NCBI GenBank assembly: GCA_036961205.1
Contig: JBALVI010000003.1
Span: forward strand, 62,001 to 126,000
Reading direction: 5' to 3'
DNA: 64,000 nt
Source: CALJFL01 sp036961205
GTDB lineage: Bacteria; Pseudomonadota; Gammaproteobacteria; Pseudomonadales; Halieaceae
In this document: positions 51,077 through 60,443 of the stretch, piece after piece
Layout: the number at the start of each line of letters is the position of its first letter
How positions within the stretch are numbered: the first letter of the stretch is position 1
The notes under the pieces: generated by a model
What the model was told of the DNA's origin: nothing
Database searches by the model: none
What the model saw: the letters and a program-made list of their open reading frames with translations, nothing else
Position numbers and translations under genes: made by a program

Positions 51077-52081
51077 GTGTTACCTGTTTTGACTGAAAAA
51101 TCCCTAATCCCCTCGGTTCAGATAGCCAGTGGCGACAAGTTCGTCAACGATAAGGGCATCACTGCAATCAAGGATGGCATCAAGAGCAGCAACCGGCAGG
51201 GGGGGCGCCTGCCGAAACCAGATTGGCTGCGGATCAAGGCCCGCGGTGGCGAGACCTATGAGAGGGTTAAGGGCATTGTCCACGAGCATAGCCTGGCGAC
51301 TGTATGCGAAGAGGCCAAATGCCCGAATATGAGCGAGTGCTGGAGCGCCGGTACTGCAACAATTATGTTGATGGGTGATGTCTGCACACGTGCCTGTCGC
51401 TTCTGCGCAGTAAATACCGGCAACCCCAATGGTTGGCTTGATCTGCAGGAGCCGGAAAATACCGCCCGCTCGGTTAAGTTGATGGGCCTTAAATACGTGG
51501 TTCTTACCTCAGTCAATCGGGATGACCTGCCCGATGGCGGGGCCGGGCACTATGCCGCATGTGTTAAGCGGGTCAAGGAGCTTAATCCTGATACGGGTGT
51601 TGAGGCGTTGACGCCCGATTTTCTTGGCGCCTTGGGAGATGTTGAAACCGTTATCGATTCAGGCATTGAAGTATTTGCGCAAAATGTAGAGACGGTAAAG
51701 CGGCTTACTCACCCAGTGCGCGATCCGCGGGCCACCTATGAGCAAACGCTCGCAGTATTGGCTCACGCCAAGACCTACCGCCCCTCGGTGTTAACCAAAA
51801 CCAGCGTGATGCTGGGGCTTGGTGAGACAGAGCAAGAGCTTGCCGAGACTATGGATGACCTGCGGGCAGCAAAGGTAGACATCCTTACCCTGGGCCAATA
51901 CCTGCAACCTACAGCAAACCACTACCCCATAGATCGCTATGTAACTCCTGAAGAGTTTGAGAAGTACCGCGAGTGGGGCTTGGCAAAAGGTTTTATGGAG
52001 GTAGTCAGTGGTGTACTGGTGCGGTCGAGCTACCGCGCGGAGCAGGTGTTGCAAAAGAACAACGTTGGGTTGGGTCAGTAA
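51077..52081 (+). CDS. lipA: Lipoyl synthase (radical SAM)
   Basis: A 334-aa radical-SAM enzyme that inserts two sulfurs into octanoyl groups to make lipoate on E2 and GcvH proteins. Both cluster sets are seen: auxiliary cluster Cys77, Cys82, Cys88 (CEEAKCPNMSEC), and SAM cluster Cys103, Cys107, Cys110 (CTRACRFC). VLTSVNRDDLPDGGAGHYA and TKTSVMLGLGET are family blocks, and the end has VRSSYRAEQ, where the Ser belongs to the conserved RSSY cluster ligand. The start is GTG 51077; a TTG at 51089 with AGGTG upstream is an alternative. No lipB accompanies it here. Confidence 0.97.
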   Translation: MLPVLTEKSLIPSVQIASGDKFVNDKGITAIKDGIKSSNRQGGRLPKPDWLRIKARGGETYERVKGIVHEHSLATVCEEAKCPNMSECWSAGTATIMLMGDVCTRACRFCAVNTGNPNGWLDLQEPENTARSVKLMGLKYVVLTSVNRDDLPDGGAGHYAACVKRVKELNPDTGVEALTPDFLGALGDVETVIDSGIEVFAQNVETVKRLTHPVRDPRATYEQTLAVLAHAKTYRPSVLTKTSVMLGLGETEQELAETMDDLRAAKVDILTLGQYLQPTANHYPIDRYVTPEEFEKYREWGLAKGFMEVVSGVLVRSSYRAEQVLQKNNVGLGQ

Positions 52082-52082
52082 A

Positions 52083-52103
52083 GGGGCAGCGTGAGGCTGC
52101 CCC
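52083..52103. terminator. Hairpin between lipA and the convergent lipoprotein gene
   Basis: GGGGCAGC and GCTGCCCC form a perfect 8-bp stem with a GTGAG loop, one base after the lipA stop. No T-run follows on the lipA side, and only CCCCTTT on the other. A shared bidirectional terminator is likely. Confidence 0.6.
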
Positions 52104-52114
52104 GATTGCAGTGA

Positions 52115-52795
52115 TTACTTACCGTGTACCCGATCCAGCCCTTCACGAATACTTATCGCCCAGCCAGTGAATATCCGGCGCACCTCGGCTTTGTTGGAGA
52201 CGCTGTTATTGGCGCCCCAGTGACTGTTGCTGCCGCGTACGTCTTTGGCCAGTCCGATAACTTCGCCAGTTTCAGAGTCACCATAAACTACCGCAACGGC
52301 AATGGAGCCAGCCCCATCGGTGTAAACCTGGTTTCGGCCTGCGGGACGAGAGCGATTGTCATCCTTGGGTCCAGTGGGCGCGATGCCGGTAATCATGGCG
52401 GCGATTTCAAGTACATCGTCCCCGGCGGTATCAACTACTTCGTAGCCACCTTTTTCTTCCAGCTGCTTTACCATGGCCTCCTGGTACATGGTTTGTAGCC
52501 CGACTTTGTCCTCCTCGGTCAGCTCCCAGTCCCTGTTCCCAGCGACAGAACCACTTCTATTGGGTTGTTTAATCTCAATTTTGTTCACGCCCAACGGTCT
52601 CACCAGAACTCTGGTGTATTTCGCCAGGTTGGCATCTGGATCGATATAGGCAAGTTGGCTCCGGGAATTGTCAACTTTGTGCAAGGTATCCATTATGACC
52701 TCTGCATCGTCGCCTGTTTGTATTTCCGGCGCAGGGGTGGTGCAGGCATTGAGAACCAGCGCAGTGCTGATCGCGGCTACTAGTGTGCGATACAT
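52115..52795 (-). CDS. DUF3313-like lipoprotein
   Basis: A 226-aa lipoprotein with signal ending VLNAC (Cys18). The mature region (VDNSRSQLAYIDPDANLAKYTRVLV, WELTEEDKVGLQTMYQEAMV, VVDTAGDDVLEIAAMITGIAP, YTDGAGSIAVAVVYGDSETGEV, VRRIFTGWAISIREGLDRVHG) matches the DUF3313 layout of outer-membrane-associated lipoproteins. A central region carries PTGPKDDNRSRPAGRNQVY. It should be periplasmic or outer-membrane bound; the molecular role is unknown. It converges on lipA across a hairpin and diverges from the PLP-enzyme gene across about 80 bp. Confidence 0.82.
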   Translation of the reverse strand: MYRTLVAAISTALVLNACTTPAPEIQTGDDAEVIMDTLHKVDNSRSQLAYIDPDANLAKYTRVLVRPLGVNKIEIKQPNRSGSVAGNRDWELTEEDKVGLQTMYQEAMVKQLEEKGGYEVVDTAGDDVLEIAAMITGIAPTGPKDDNRSRPAGRNQVYTDGAGSIAVAVVYGDSETGEVIGLAKDVRGSNSHWGANNSVSNKAEVRRIFTGWAISIREGLDRVHGK

Positions 52796-52872
52796 AAACT
52801 CTTCCTTTTTTGGCTGTTAAGTTCAGTGATGTAGGGTTAATCTTTTCAGAACGCGCAATCTTAGCCAGTTCT

Positions 52873-53793
52873 ATGCCTGAATCCAAGTTAAAACAAGCCC
52901 TTGATGACCGTCCTGTACTGGGGGTCAGCTTCCGCAATGTAACACTCTTTCGTCTCGACCGGTTGGGCGGGGTTGCTCCTGGTAATAAGCGGTTCAAACT
53001 GGAGGGGTGTATGGAGGCACTGGCTACTCCCCCTGCGCAGATTTTGTCTTTCGGTGGCGCCTGGTCCAATCACCTGCATGCGTTGGCGCTGTGGGGTAAT
53101 GAGCGCAACGTGGCGACGATTGGAGTGGTGCGGGGAGAGCGGCAGGAGCACCTCACCCCAACACTGGAGGATTGTATCGAGTGGGGAATGATTCTGGAGT
53201 TTGTGTCGCGCAGCGACTATCGCCGCCGGGGTGACCCGGATTTCCTAAAGCTGATACATGCGCGTTATCCAGACAGTGTAATACTGCCCGAGGGTGGGGC
53301 GTCAGCCGCTGGGGTGATGGGCTGCACCTATATCGCAGATTTAATGCTGGCAGCAGACATCCCGACCGGCCCGGTTATGCTTGCCGTCGGTACTGGTACC
53401 ACGCTGGCTGGCGTCGCCCTGGGTTTTGGACGCAGCGGCGAAGCGCAAAGAGAGCTCATTGGCGTATCGGCTCTACGCGGTGCTGATGATTTGCTGGTAT
53501 CTATTCAGACTATGCTGGCTGGTCGCGGTAAAGCCGCGCGCTGGCGGTTACTACACGAGCATCACTGCGGTGGTTTTGCCCGGGTTAACGCCGGTCTGCG
53601 GGAATTTATGTTGGAATTTGAAGCGGTGCATAATGTGCCGTTGGAGCCCGTGTACACAGGCAAGGTTCTTTATGCGATCCATCAGCTCAGATCCCAGGGC
53701 CTTTGGGACTCTGAGCAATCACTCGTGGTAATCCATACGGGCGGGCTGCAGGGGCGGCGAGGTTATCCCTGGCTATCGTCTTCAGGCGAGTGA
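52873..53793 (+). CDS. PLP-dependent ACC-deaminase/D-cysteine-desulfhydrase family protein
   Basis: A 306-aa fold-type-II PLP enzyme from ATG 52873, the likely start because MPESKLKQAL begins the domain. Blocks: RLDRLGGVAPGNKRFKLEG, where a Lys binds PLP; FGGAWSNHLHALALWG; LPEGGASAAGVMGCTYIADLM; and AVGTGTTLAGVALGFGR, the phosphate-binding glycine loop. Related enzymes break down 1-aminocyclopropane-1-carboxylate or D-cysteine; the branch is not decided by eye. It overlaps by 12 bp at its 3' end with the convergent DUF1853 gene. Confidence 0.92.
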   Translation: MPESKLKQALDDRPVLGVSFRNVTLFRLDRLGGVAPGNKRFKLEGCMEALATPPAQILSFGGAWSNHLHALALWGNERNVATIGVVRGERQEHLTPTLEDCIEWGMILEFVSRSDYRRRGDPDFLKLIHARYPDSVILPEGGASAAGVMGCTYIADLMLAADIPTGPVMLAVGTGTTLAGVALGFGRSGEAQRELIGVSALRGADDLLVSIQTMLAGRGKAARWRLLHEHHCGGFARVNAGLREFMLEFEAVHNVPLEPVYTGKVLYAIHQLRSQGLWDSEQSLVVIHTGGLQGRRGYPWLSSSGE

Positions 53794-54741
53794 AATGATC
53801 GGCCAATTATCGGGGGTGACAAAAAAGCGGCCTTGCTCAATGTCACCGCCGCCAAAGCCGGCCAGGAGTAATGGCCGTTCGGACGACTGAAAGTGCTGCA
53901 TTAGGTATTTGCGCTGCGCTTCGGGAGCCATTAGGTCAACATCTTTTCGTAGCGCCGGTGCCAGCCATTGCAGGCGAGGCAGTAGTGCAATATCGCTCCA
54001 GTCGTGAGCGTCCAGGCACGTTTCCCAGTCACCGATTTTGATCCACCTGGCCAGTCTGCGCTCGTTATTATGGGCGTGGGGTGCGGGCAGCGGATTGCTG
54101 TCTTGGGTGAATAGCCAGCCTTTCATTTCAACTTCGGTTGCGAGCTTGCCGATGCCAAGTCCTGCGAGAATTTCTTTCGCGACAGGCTGGTCAGACAACC
54201 TGATCTGGCGCTGCATCATATGGTTGATCTTGAGATCCAGACGATCTTTGCAGTTAGGGCCCAGCCAGTCGTGCCAGTGGCTGGGGTCGTCGCCCGTTCC
54301 GGGAGAGTGGCTGAGAAAGTACTTCACCGCTAGTTCCAGGTGGAAATGACGCTGCCGTTTGCGGCAGAAATACAGGCAGTCGAATTCGCCCAGGGTCCGC
54401 CCCTGATCCCTCACCGCCAGGTTGTGTGCGGTGAAGTCTACCTGAGGGTCCTCGCTTAGGAAGAAGTGCCAAAGGTGTTCGAAATACAGACCAAGGCGAG
54501 TGTGCGGCTTGTTACTCAGATGGGCGAGTAAATTCTGTGGCTCGCTATCGAGTTGTAGTAGCCATCGGCGGCGATCATCGTTCAGACTCAGACCGCAATT
54601 CTCCACATTGTGATTGTCATCTGCCAGCTTTCGGCTGTGCACAATCGCCGGGGAGAAACACGCCCATGCCAGGTCTCTGACATAGCGGTTTTCTAGATTG
54701 ATATCCAACTCGGGCATATCCGCACTTCCAGTAGGTTTCAT
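53782..54741 (-). CDS. DUF1853 family protein
   Basis: A 319-aa protein matching DUF1853 by layout: RDLAWACFSPAIV near the start, GLYFEHLWHFFLSEDPQ around residues 84-100, and GEFDCLYFCRKRQRHFHLEL leading into AVKYFLSH. Asp121, Glu136 and Lys140 could resemble a degenerate nuclease-type site (Asp...Glu-x3-Lys), but the spacing is not canonical, so I do not claim a nuclease. It has no signal peptide. Its start may instead be the ATG at 54717. It is divergent from nadK across about 40 bp. Function unknown. Confidence 0.85.
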   Translation of the reverse strand: MKPTGSADMPELDINLENRYVRDLAWACFSPAIVHSRKLADDNHNVENCGLSLNDDRRRWLLQLDSEPQNLLAHLSNKPHTRLGLYFEHLWHFFLSEDPQVDFTAHNLAVRDQGRTLGEFDCLYFCRKRQRHFHLELAVKYFLSHSPGTGDDPSHWHDWLGPNCKDRLDLKINHMMQRQIRLSDQPVAKEILAGLGIGKLATEVEMKGWLFTQDSNPLPAPHAHNNERRLARWIKIGDWETCLDAHDWSDIALLPRLQWLAPALRKDVDLMAPEAQRKYLMQHFQSSERPLLLAGFGGGDIEQGRFFVTPDNWPIISLA

Positions 54742-54782
54742 GGTTATAATAACAGCCTCTTTAACTCTTGGTTGTGAGCACT

Positions 54783-55667
54783 ATGCCAACATCCTTTCAG
54801 CGCATCGGCCTGCTGGGCAGAAGTCAGCGAGACGGACTCGAACCGGTTTTGACTGAACTGCTCGATCTGCTGCGAGAGCGCAACCTTGAAATATTGCTAG
54901 AAGACCACCTGCATCAATTGGTACCCAGCGAGGGGGTAGCTCTGGTCAGCGAAGATCAATTGGGACAGCAGGCGGATTTGGCCATCGTAGTCGGGGGTGA
55001 TGGTAGCTTGCTCGGCGCGGCCCGAACGCTGGCCCGTTACAATACACCAGTACTGGGGGTCAATCGGGGTCGTCTGGGCTTCTTGACGGATATCAGCCCG
55101 GATGAACTCGGTGAGCAGGTGACAGCCGTTTTGGACGGCGATTATAAGAGCGAGACTCGCTTTTTACTGGACGCTGAAGTATTGCGTGACGGAGTATCCG
55201 TGGGCAAGGCCGATGCCCTCAATGATGTGGTTGTTAACTCCGGCACCTCGGCGCAAATGATCGAGTTTGAGTTGTATATTAATGACACGTTTGTGTATCG
55301 GCAGCGGGCAGACGGCCTGATTGTCTCTACTCCCACAGGATCAACGGCCTACTCTCTTTCTGGAGGCGGACCGATAATGCATCCCACTCTCGACGCCATC
55401 GTTCTGGTACCGATGTTCCCCCATGCCTTGAGTTCTCGTCCGATCGTAATTGACGGCAATAGTGATATCCGCATCGATATCCTGGATCGCAACCGTATTC
55501 ATCCTCCGGTTACCTGTGATGGGCAGGTGAATATGACGGCCCAGCCCGGAGACTCGGTTACGATCCGCAAGAAGGAGCATCGCCTGACGCTGCTGCATCC
55601 GCTGGGCCATGACTTCTATGCCAGTTGCAGGGATAAACTGCACTGGGGCAACGCGCTGGGTAACTGA
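54783..55667 (+). CDS. nadK: NAD kinase
   Basis: About 294 aa from ATG 54783, very close to E. coli NadK (292 aa). The GGDGS loop is at residues 71-75 with Asp73 at the same number as in E. coli. NRGRLGFLTDI, ALNDVVVNSGTSAQM, ADGLIVSTPTGSTAYSLSGGGPI and VPMFPHALSSRPIV complete the family set. It makes NADP from NAD with ATP. The rhomboid gene begins at the base after its stop, so the two are likely co-transcribed. Confidence 0.97.
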   Translation: MPTSFQRIGLLGRSQRDGLEPVLTELLDLLRERNLEILLEDHLHQLVPSEGVALVSEDQLGQQADLAIVVGGDGSLLGAARTLARYNTPVLGVNRGRLGFLTDISPDELGEQVTAVLDGDYKSETRFLLDAEVLRDGVSVGKADALNDVVVNSGTSAQMIEFELYINDTFVYRQRADGLIVSTPTGSTAYSLSGGGPIMHPTLDAIVLVPMFPHALSSRPIVIDGNSDIRIDILDRNRIHPPVTCDGQVNMTAQPGDSVTIRKKEHRLTLLHPLGHDFYASCRDKLHWGNALGN

Positions 55668-56525
55668 ATGTCCTACCCTCACACCGCACTGAGTGTCGAC
55701 ATTAAGGAAAACTTGTTGCCGCTGACCGCGCTCCTGCACAAACAGGGCGTACCTCATCGCATAATTGAAGAAGGTGGCCAGCAGGTCGTCAGGGTTGCCG
55801 ATGAGCAGCACGTTGAGCCGCTTCGGGCCCTCTACCAATCCTGGCGGGATGGCGAGGTTAGGATAGAACTCGCGTCATCGGTTAAATCACCGCAGTCTGC
55901 AACGAGCGACCGTGCCTGGTTACAAGCGCCGATTACGATGGGTTTGATAGCTCTCTCTGTTGCCGGATTCGTGCTGATCTATGCCAATGCTCCTTTAACG
56001 TGGCTGGCGCAGCTGACTTTTTCGCCGTTCACTGTGCGCGATGGACAGCTCTTGTTCAGCGAGATGGACGGCCAATACTGGCGCCTGGTGACGCCAGCGT
56101 TCCTGCACTTTGGCTGGCTGCACATCGTGTTTAACAGCCTTTGGTTATGGGAGCTGGGATCAAAGGTCGAAAAGACCGTGGGTTCGGGCAATATGCTCGG
56201 CCTGTTTCTGGTGATCGCCATAGTCTCAAATAGCGTACAGTTCTTGTTCGGTGGCGCGGCGATTTTTGGTGGTATGTCTGGCGTAGTCTACGGTTTGCTC
56301 GGTTATTGTTGGGTGGGCGCCAAAGTTCAGCCTCGTTGGCAGTTCCAACCGGCCACTCCAATTATGCTGTTTATGGTGGGTTGGCTGGTGATTTGTCTGG
56401 TAGGCGTGGTGGAAGTGCTGGGCTTTGGTGCAATTGCCAATGCGGCCCATGTTGGCGGTCTGCTTGCCGGCGCTTTGCTGGGTTTACTTTTTGGTCTGCT
56501 GTCTCGTTTTGGTGTGCAGCGCTAA
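55668..56525 (+). CDS. Rhomboid-family intramembrane serine protease
   Basis: A 285-aa GlpG-like protein. An N-terminal cytoplasmic domain (about residues 1-75, IKENLLPLTALLHKQGVPH) precedes six or so membrane helices. The catalytic dyad is Ser204 in GMSGVVYGLLGY and His261 in NAAHVGGLLAG, with LHFGWLHIVFNSLWLWELG as the loop-1/helix-2 block. It cleaves transmembrane segments of membrane proteins. Its ATG abuts the nadK stop codon. Confidence 0.95.
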   Translation: MSYPHTALSVDIKENLLPLTALLHKQGVPHRIIEEGGQQVVRVADEQHVEPLRALYQSWRDGEVRIELASSVKSPQSATSDRAWLQAPITMGLIALSVAGFVLIYANAPLTWLAQLTFSPFTVRDGQLLFSEMDGQYWRLVTPAFLHFGWLHIVFNSLWLWELGSKVEKTVGSGNMLGLFLVIAIVSNSVQFLFGGAAIFGGMSGVVYGLLGYCWVGAKVQPRWQFQPATPIMLFMVGWLVICLVGVVEVLGFGAIANAAHVGGLLAGALLGLLFGLLSRFGVQR

Positions 56526-56586
56526 ACGGGACAGTTACTGGTTGTGGCAGGTATAATTACGCCCACTTTGTGCGCCGGGAAACCCC

Positions 56587-56841
56587 ATGGACTATCAACA
56601 GCTAATCGACACAATGTCACCGGAAATCTATCGCAACCTGCGGAGTGCGCTGGAGCTGGGTCGCTGGCCTGATGGTCGAGAAATGAGCGGCGAGCAGCGC
56701 GAACACTCCATGCAGGCCGTTATCGCCTGGGGCGAAAAACACTTGCCCGCCGAGGAACGGATAGGCTATATCGACCGCGGTCGTAAGGCGGGGGAGTCCT
56801 GTGATGACCCTGAAGAAACGCCGCTCAATTGGCAGAACTAA
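56587..56841 (+). CDS. DUF1315 (YeaC-like) protein
   Basis: An 84-aa protein (MDYQQLIDTMSPEIYRNLRS, ALELGRWPDGREMSGEQRE) that matches the YeaC/DUF1315 family in length and pattern. Residues ending TPLNWQ also fit. It is a small cytoplasmic protein of unknown function. It is the first of three tightly spaced genes (DUF1315, DUF2797, pepN), 15 bp before the next. Confidence 0.9.
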   Translation: MDYQQLIDTMSPEIYRNLRSALELGRWPDGREMSGEQREHSMQAVIAWGEKHLPAEERIGYIDRGRKAGESCDDPEETPLNWQN

Positions 56842-56856
56842 TCGAAGGAGATTTCT

Positions 56857-57690
56857 GTGACAACATTATTGGGTGAGGGCGGCGCGCGAAAAATGCGTAC
56901 CGATTTACAAGACCCGGTGCAGTACACTCTTTGGTTGGGAGACGCAGAGATTCCCGTCAACCAATATCTTGGGCGATCTCTGCAGCTGAGCTATAGCGGC
57001 CAGATAAACTGTATCCACTGTGACCGCAAAACAAACAAGAGTTTCAGCCAGGGTTATTGTTACCCATGCTTCAGGCGCCTCGCCCAGTGCGACAATTGTA
57101 TTGTCAGTCCAGAAAAATGCCATTATCACTTGGGTACTTGTCGTGAGCCGGAGTGGGGCGAAGCCAATTGCATGATTGATCATGTTGTCTATCTCGCCAA
57201 TACTTCAGGTATCAAGGTGGGCATAACCAGAGGTACCCAAGTACCTACCCGATGGATGGATCAGGGGGCGACCCAGGCTCAACCTATTTTTCGTGTGAGT
57301 ACCCGGTTGCAGTCCGGATTGGTGGAAACGACCTTCGCCGCACATATCGCCGATAAAACCAACTGGCAAGCGATGCTCAAAGGCGATAACGCACCGGTCG
57401 ACCTCGAAGTAGAGCGACAACGTTTGGTGGCCGAGTGTGCAGGAGAAATCGAGGCGCTGCAAAATACACATGGTCTGCAGTCTATTTCGGTGCTGGAGGA
57501 TGCAGACGCAGTCAGCATCCGTTACCCGGTGCTGGAATACCCCACCAAAGTTAAATCATTCAATCTCGACAAGGCACCTCTGGTCGAGGGCACCTTGATG
57601 GGCATCAAAGGCCAGTATCTGATCTTTGATACCGGCGTGATCAATATTAGAAAGTATGGCGGTTACCACTTGGCGCTACATGCACTTTAG
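56857..57690 (+). CDS. DUF2797 protein with zinc-ribbon-like cysteines
   Basis: A 277-aa protein starting at a GTG (56857) with GAAGGAG seven bases upstream. Cys pairs (INCIHCDRKT, GYCYPCFRRLAQCDNC, CREPEWGEANC) and a His suggest zinc binding in residues about 50-110, followed by a GIY-YIG-like segment (HVVYLANTSGIKVGITRGTQVPTR-like text with VGITR) and a beta-rich C-terminus. This is the DUF2797 layout. The function is not established. The gene precedes pepN by 8 bp. Confidence 0.88.
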   Translation: MTTLLGEGGARKMRTDLQDPVQYTLWLGDAEIPVNQYLGRSLQLSYSGQINCIHCDRKTNKSFSQGYCYPCFRRLAQCDNCIVSPEKCHYHLGTCREPEWGEANCMIDHVVYLANTSGIKVGITRGTQVPTRWMDQGATQAQPIFRVSTRLQSGLVETTFAAHIADKTNWQAMLKGDNAPVDLEVERQRLVAECAGEIEALQNTHGLQSISVLEDADAVSIRYPVLEYPTKVKSFNLDKAPLVEGTLMGIKGQYLIFDTGVINIRKYGGYHLALHAL

Positions 57691-57698
57691 GAATTAAC

Positions 57699-60383
57699 AT
57701 GCGAGACGCACAACCCAGTACGATTTACCTCAGTGACTATCAGGTTCCTGACTACCTGATAGACACTACAGAATTGTCTTTTGATCTGCACGAAGATCAC
57801 GCCATTGTCAGTTCCAGACTGGCCATTCGCAGGAACGAGTTGGCGGGCGATTCCAGCAGTGCCAGCGACAGCGAAACTGCCCCCGGGTTGTATCTCAATG
57901 GACGGGAACTGGAATTACTGGAACTGTCAATCGATGGCCGGGTGCTCAATCCGGACGAATATGTAGTTTCCGAGCAGCACCTGCTTATTCACACCGTTCC
58001 GGTATCTTTCGAACTTTGCTGTACCACTAAAATTCTGCCGCAGGACAACACCTCGCTGGAAGGACTGTACAAATCCCGGACCATGTTTTGTACCCAGTGC
58101 GAGGCCGAGGGCTTTCGGAAAATCACTTATTTTCTGGATCGTCCCGATGTTATGTCGGTATATACAGTGACTATCGAGGCTGATCAGGCGCTCTACCCAG
58201 TGCTGCTTAGCAATGGCAATCTGGTGTCAGAAGAGGTGGCCGATCCAGATCGTCACCGAGTGACATGGCACGACCCTTTCCCCAAGCCCGCGTATTTGTT
58301 TGCGCTGGTTGCCGGCGACCTTGAGCACATCGAGGATAGCTTCAGCACTGTCAGCGGCAGACAGGTGGAGCTGAAAATTTACGTCGAGGGAAAAGACATA
58401 GGCAAGTGCGACCACGCGATGGTCTCGTTGAAAAAATCCATGCTCTGGGACGAGGAGGTATTTGGTCGAGAATACGATCTGGACATCTTCAATATAGTAG
58501 CGGTGGACGACTTTAATATGGGGGCAATGGAAAACAAGAGCCTCAATATTTTCAACAGCTCCTGTGTATTGTGCAGTCCAGAAACAACGACCGACATGGG
58601 TTTCCAAAGAGTAGAAGCGATTGTTGCCCACGAGTATTTCCACAACTGGTCGGGTAATCGCGTTACTTGCCGTGACTGGTTTCAATTAAGCTTGAAAGAG
58701 GGCTTTACCGTTTTCCGCGATGCCCAGTTCTCGGCGGATATGGGCTCGCGTACCGTTAAACGTATAGAAGATGCTACGATTTTAAGGACAGCGCAGTTTG
58801 CGGAAGATGCGGGTCCGATGGCACACCCGATTCGCCCTGATTCTTTCATCGAAATCTCCAATTTCTACACTGTCACCGTTTATGAAAAAGGTGCAGAAGT
58901 GGTGAGAATGATCCACACCCTGTTGGGAGCTGAAAATTTTCGCCTGGGCTCCGACTTGTACTTTGATCGTCACGATGGCCAGGCTGTTACCTGTGAAGAT
59001 TTCGTCAAGGCGATGGAAGATGCTTCAGGCGTAGACCTGGGGCAATTTCGCCGTTGGTATTCCCAGGCCGGCACGCCGTTGTTGCAAGTGAGTGATAGCT
59101 ACGACGAAGTTAATGAAACCTACAAGCTCGTGGTAGAGCAGAGTTGCCCAGCCACACCAGGGCAGCCAGAAAAAGCGCCTCTGGTTATCCCATTAGCCAT
59201 GGGCTTACTGGGAGATGCTGGCAATTTGCCTTTGAGACTGGCGGGGGATATCCCGGATACCGAAACTGCAGATAATACCCACAAGGTCTTGATGGTAGAC
59301 CAGAGCCGGCAGGAGTTTAATTTCGAGCAGGTGAAAGAGCGGCCAGTGCCTTCTCTGATGCGCGGCTTTAGTGCCCCAGTAAGGTTGGCGTACCCATATT
59401 CAAACGCTGATTTACAGGCTTTGATGAGTCGTGACGGCGACGGATTCGTACGCTGGGACGCAGCTCAACAACTGGCAGTCAATGTTATCCACGAGGTTGA
59501 GTCTGCAATTCAAGCTGATGGTGACGTGGCAGTGGATGGTTTGTTGGTAGACGTCGCCGGCCAGTTACTGGCGGATACCAGTCTGGATCCCGCTATGGTT
59601 TCCGCCATGCTGAGTCTTCCAGGCGAAAACTATCTCGCCGAACTTGCCAGTAGCGCGGGCGGGGCAAATATTGAAACAATTAACGCCGCGCGGGCGGCGG
59701 TTAAACAGCAAGTTGCCCAAGAGCAAAAAGAAGCGCTACTGGACTGTTATCAGCGACTTGGCTCAACGGAGGCCTACCAGCCTGAAGCGGGGCAGATCGC
59801 CGCCAGGAGCTTGCGCAATACCTGTCTTGGTTATCTAGCTGCCAACGGCGGCCCAGGACTGGAGCTCGCTCAGCAGCAGTTCGAGCAAGCGACTAATATG
59901 ACGGACCGGCTAGCGGCACTGGGTGTATTGGCATTTGAGGGTGATGAGCAGCAACGCGAAGCCGCGCTCGCGTCTTTTTATGTGGATTGGCGGCATGAAT
60001 CGCTGGTGATTAATCAGTGGTTTCAGGTGCAGTCATCAATCCCCGGCATCGACACCCTGGCGCGAGTAAAGGCGCTGATGCAGCACCAGGATTTCGACTT
60101 GAGAAACCCAAATAAGGTGCGCGCTCTTATAGGTAACTTTGCCAGCAATAACCCGCTCAACTTCCACCGTAGGGATGGAGAGGGCTATAAATTCCTTGCG
60201 GACATGATTGCGGAATTGGATGCGAGAAACCCTTCTCTGGCTTCCCGCTTACTCAACCCGTTGACCAAGTGGCGCAATTATCAGGGGCGTGAACAGTTGA
60301 TGCGAGCGCAACTGGAGCGATTGGCCGCGATGTCTGATTTGTCTCCGGATGTGTTCGAGGTGGTGAATAAATCGCTGGATTGA
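57699..60383 (+). CDS. pepN: Aminopeptidase N (M1 family)
   Basis: An 894-aa zinc aminopeptidase of the E. coli PepN type. The substrate loop GAMEN is at residues 275-279, the zinc motif HEYFH at 311-315, and the third ligand Glu334 lies 18 residues after the second His, the usual spacing. Other blocks: QCEAEGFRKITYFLDRPDVM, DFNMGAMENKSLNIFNS, SQAGTPLLQV. It releases N-terminal residues from peptides in the cytoplasm. It ends a DUF1315-DUF2797-pepN cluster. A hairpin follows at 60405. Confidence 0.97.
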   Translation: MRDAQPSTIYLSDYQVPDYLIDTTELSFDLHEDHAIVSSRLAIRRNELAGDSSSASDSETAPGLYLNGRELELLELSIDGRVLNPDEYVVSEQHLLIHTVPVSFELCCTTKILPQDNTSLEGLYKSRTMFCTQCEAEGFRKITYFLDRPDVMSVYTVTIEADQALYPVLLSNGNLVSEEVADPDRHRVTWHDPFPKPAYLFALVAGDLEHIEDSFSTVSGRQVELKIYVEGKDIGKCDHAMVSLKKSMLWDEEVFGREYDLDIFNIVAVDDFNMGAMENKSLNIFNSSCVLCSPETTTDMGFQRVEAIVAHEYFHNWSGNRVTCRDWFQLSLKEGFTVFRDAQFSADMGSRTVKRIEDATILRTAQFAEDAGPMAHPIRPDSFIEISNFYTVTVYEKGAEVVRMIHTLLGAENFRLGSDLYFDRHDGQAVTCEDFVKAMEDASGVDLGQFRRWYSQAGTPLLQVSDSYDEVNETYKLVVEQSCPATPGQPEKAPLVIPLAMGLLGDAGNLPLRLAGDIPDTETADNTHKVLMVDQSRQEFNFEQVKERPVPSLMRGFSAPVRLAYPYSNADLQALMSRDGDGFVRWDAAQQLAVNVIHEVESAIQADGDVAVDGLLVDVAGQLLADTSLDPAMVSAMLSLPGENYLAELASSAGGANIETINAARAAVKQQVAQEQKEALLDCYQRLGSTEAYQPEAGQIAARSLRNTCLGYLAANGGPGLELAQQQFEQATNMTDRLAALGVLAFEGDEQQREAALASFYVDWRHESLVINQWFQVQSSIPGIDTLARVKALMQHQDFDLRNPNKVRALIGNFASNNPLNFHRRDGEGYKFLADMIAELDARNPSLASRLLNPLTKWRNYQGREQLMRAQLERLAAMSDLSPDVFEVVNKSLD

Positions 60384-60404
60384 TTAGTCAGCGGTCTTGT
60401 CTCC

Positions 60405-60428
60405 TGTAGGGCCGCCTTCGGACCTACA
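60405..60428. terminator. Bidirectional hairpin between pepN and batD
   Basis: TGTAGG and CCTACA pair, with a further CC/GG pair around a CTTC-type loop (TGTAGGGCCGCCTTCGG then ACCTACA). It lies in the 60-bp gap between convergent pepN and batD. A short A-run on one side gives T on the batD strand. Confidence 0.5.
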
Positions 60429-60443
60429 AATCGAGGTGCACAT

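Noticed and set aside
53905..54741. DUF1853 as a PD-(D/E)xK nuclease
   Set aside because: Asp121, Glu136 and Lys140 are suggestive, but the Glu-x3-Lys spacing is not the standard motif and no nuclease context is seen.
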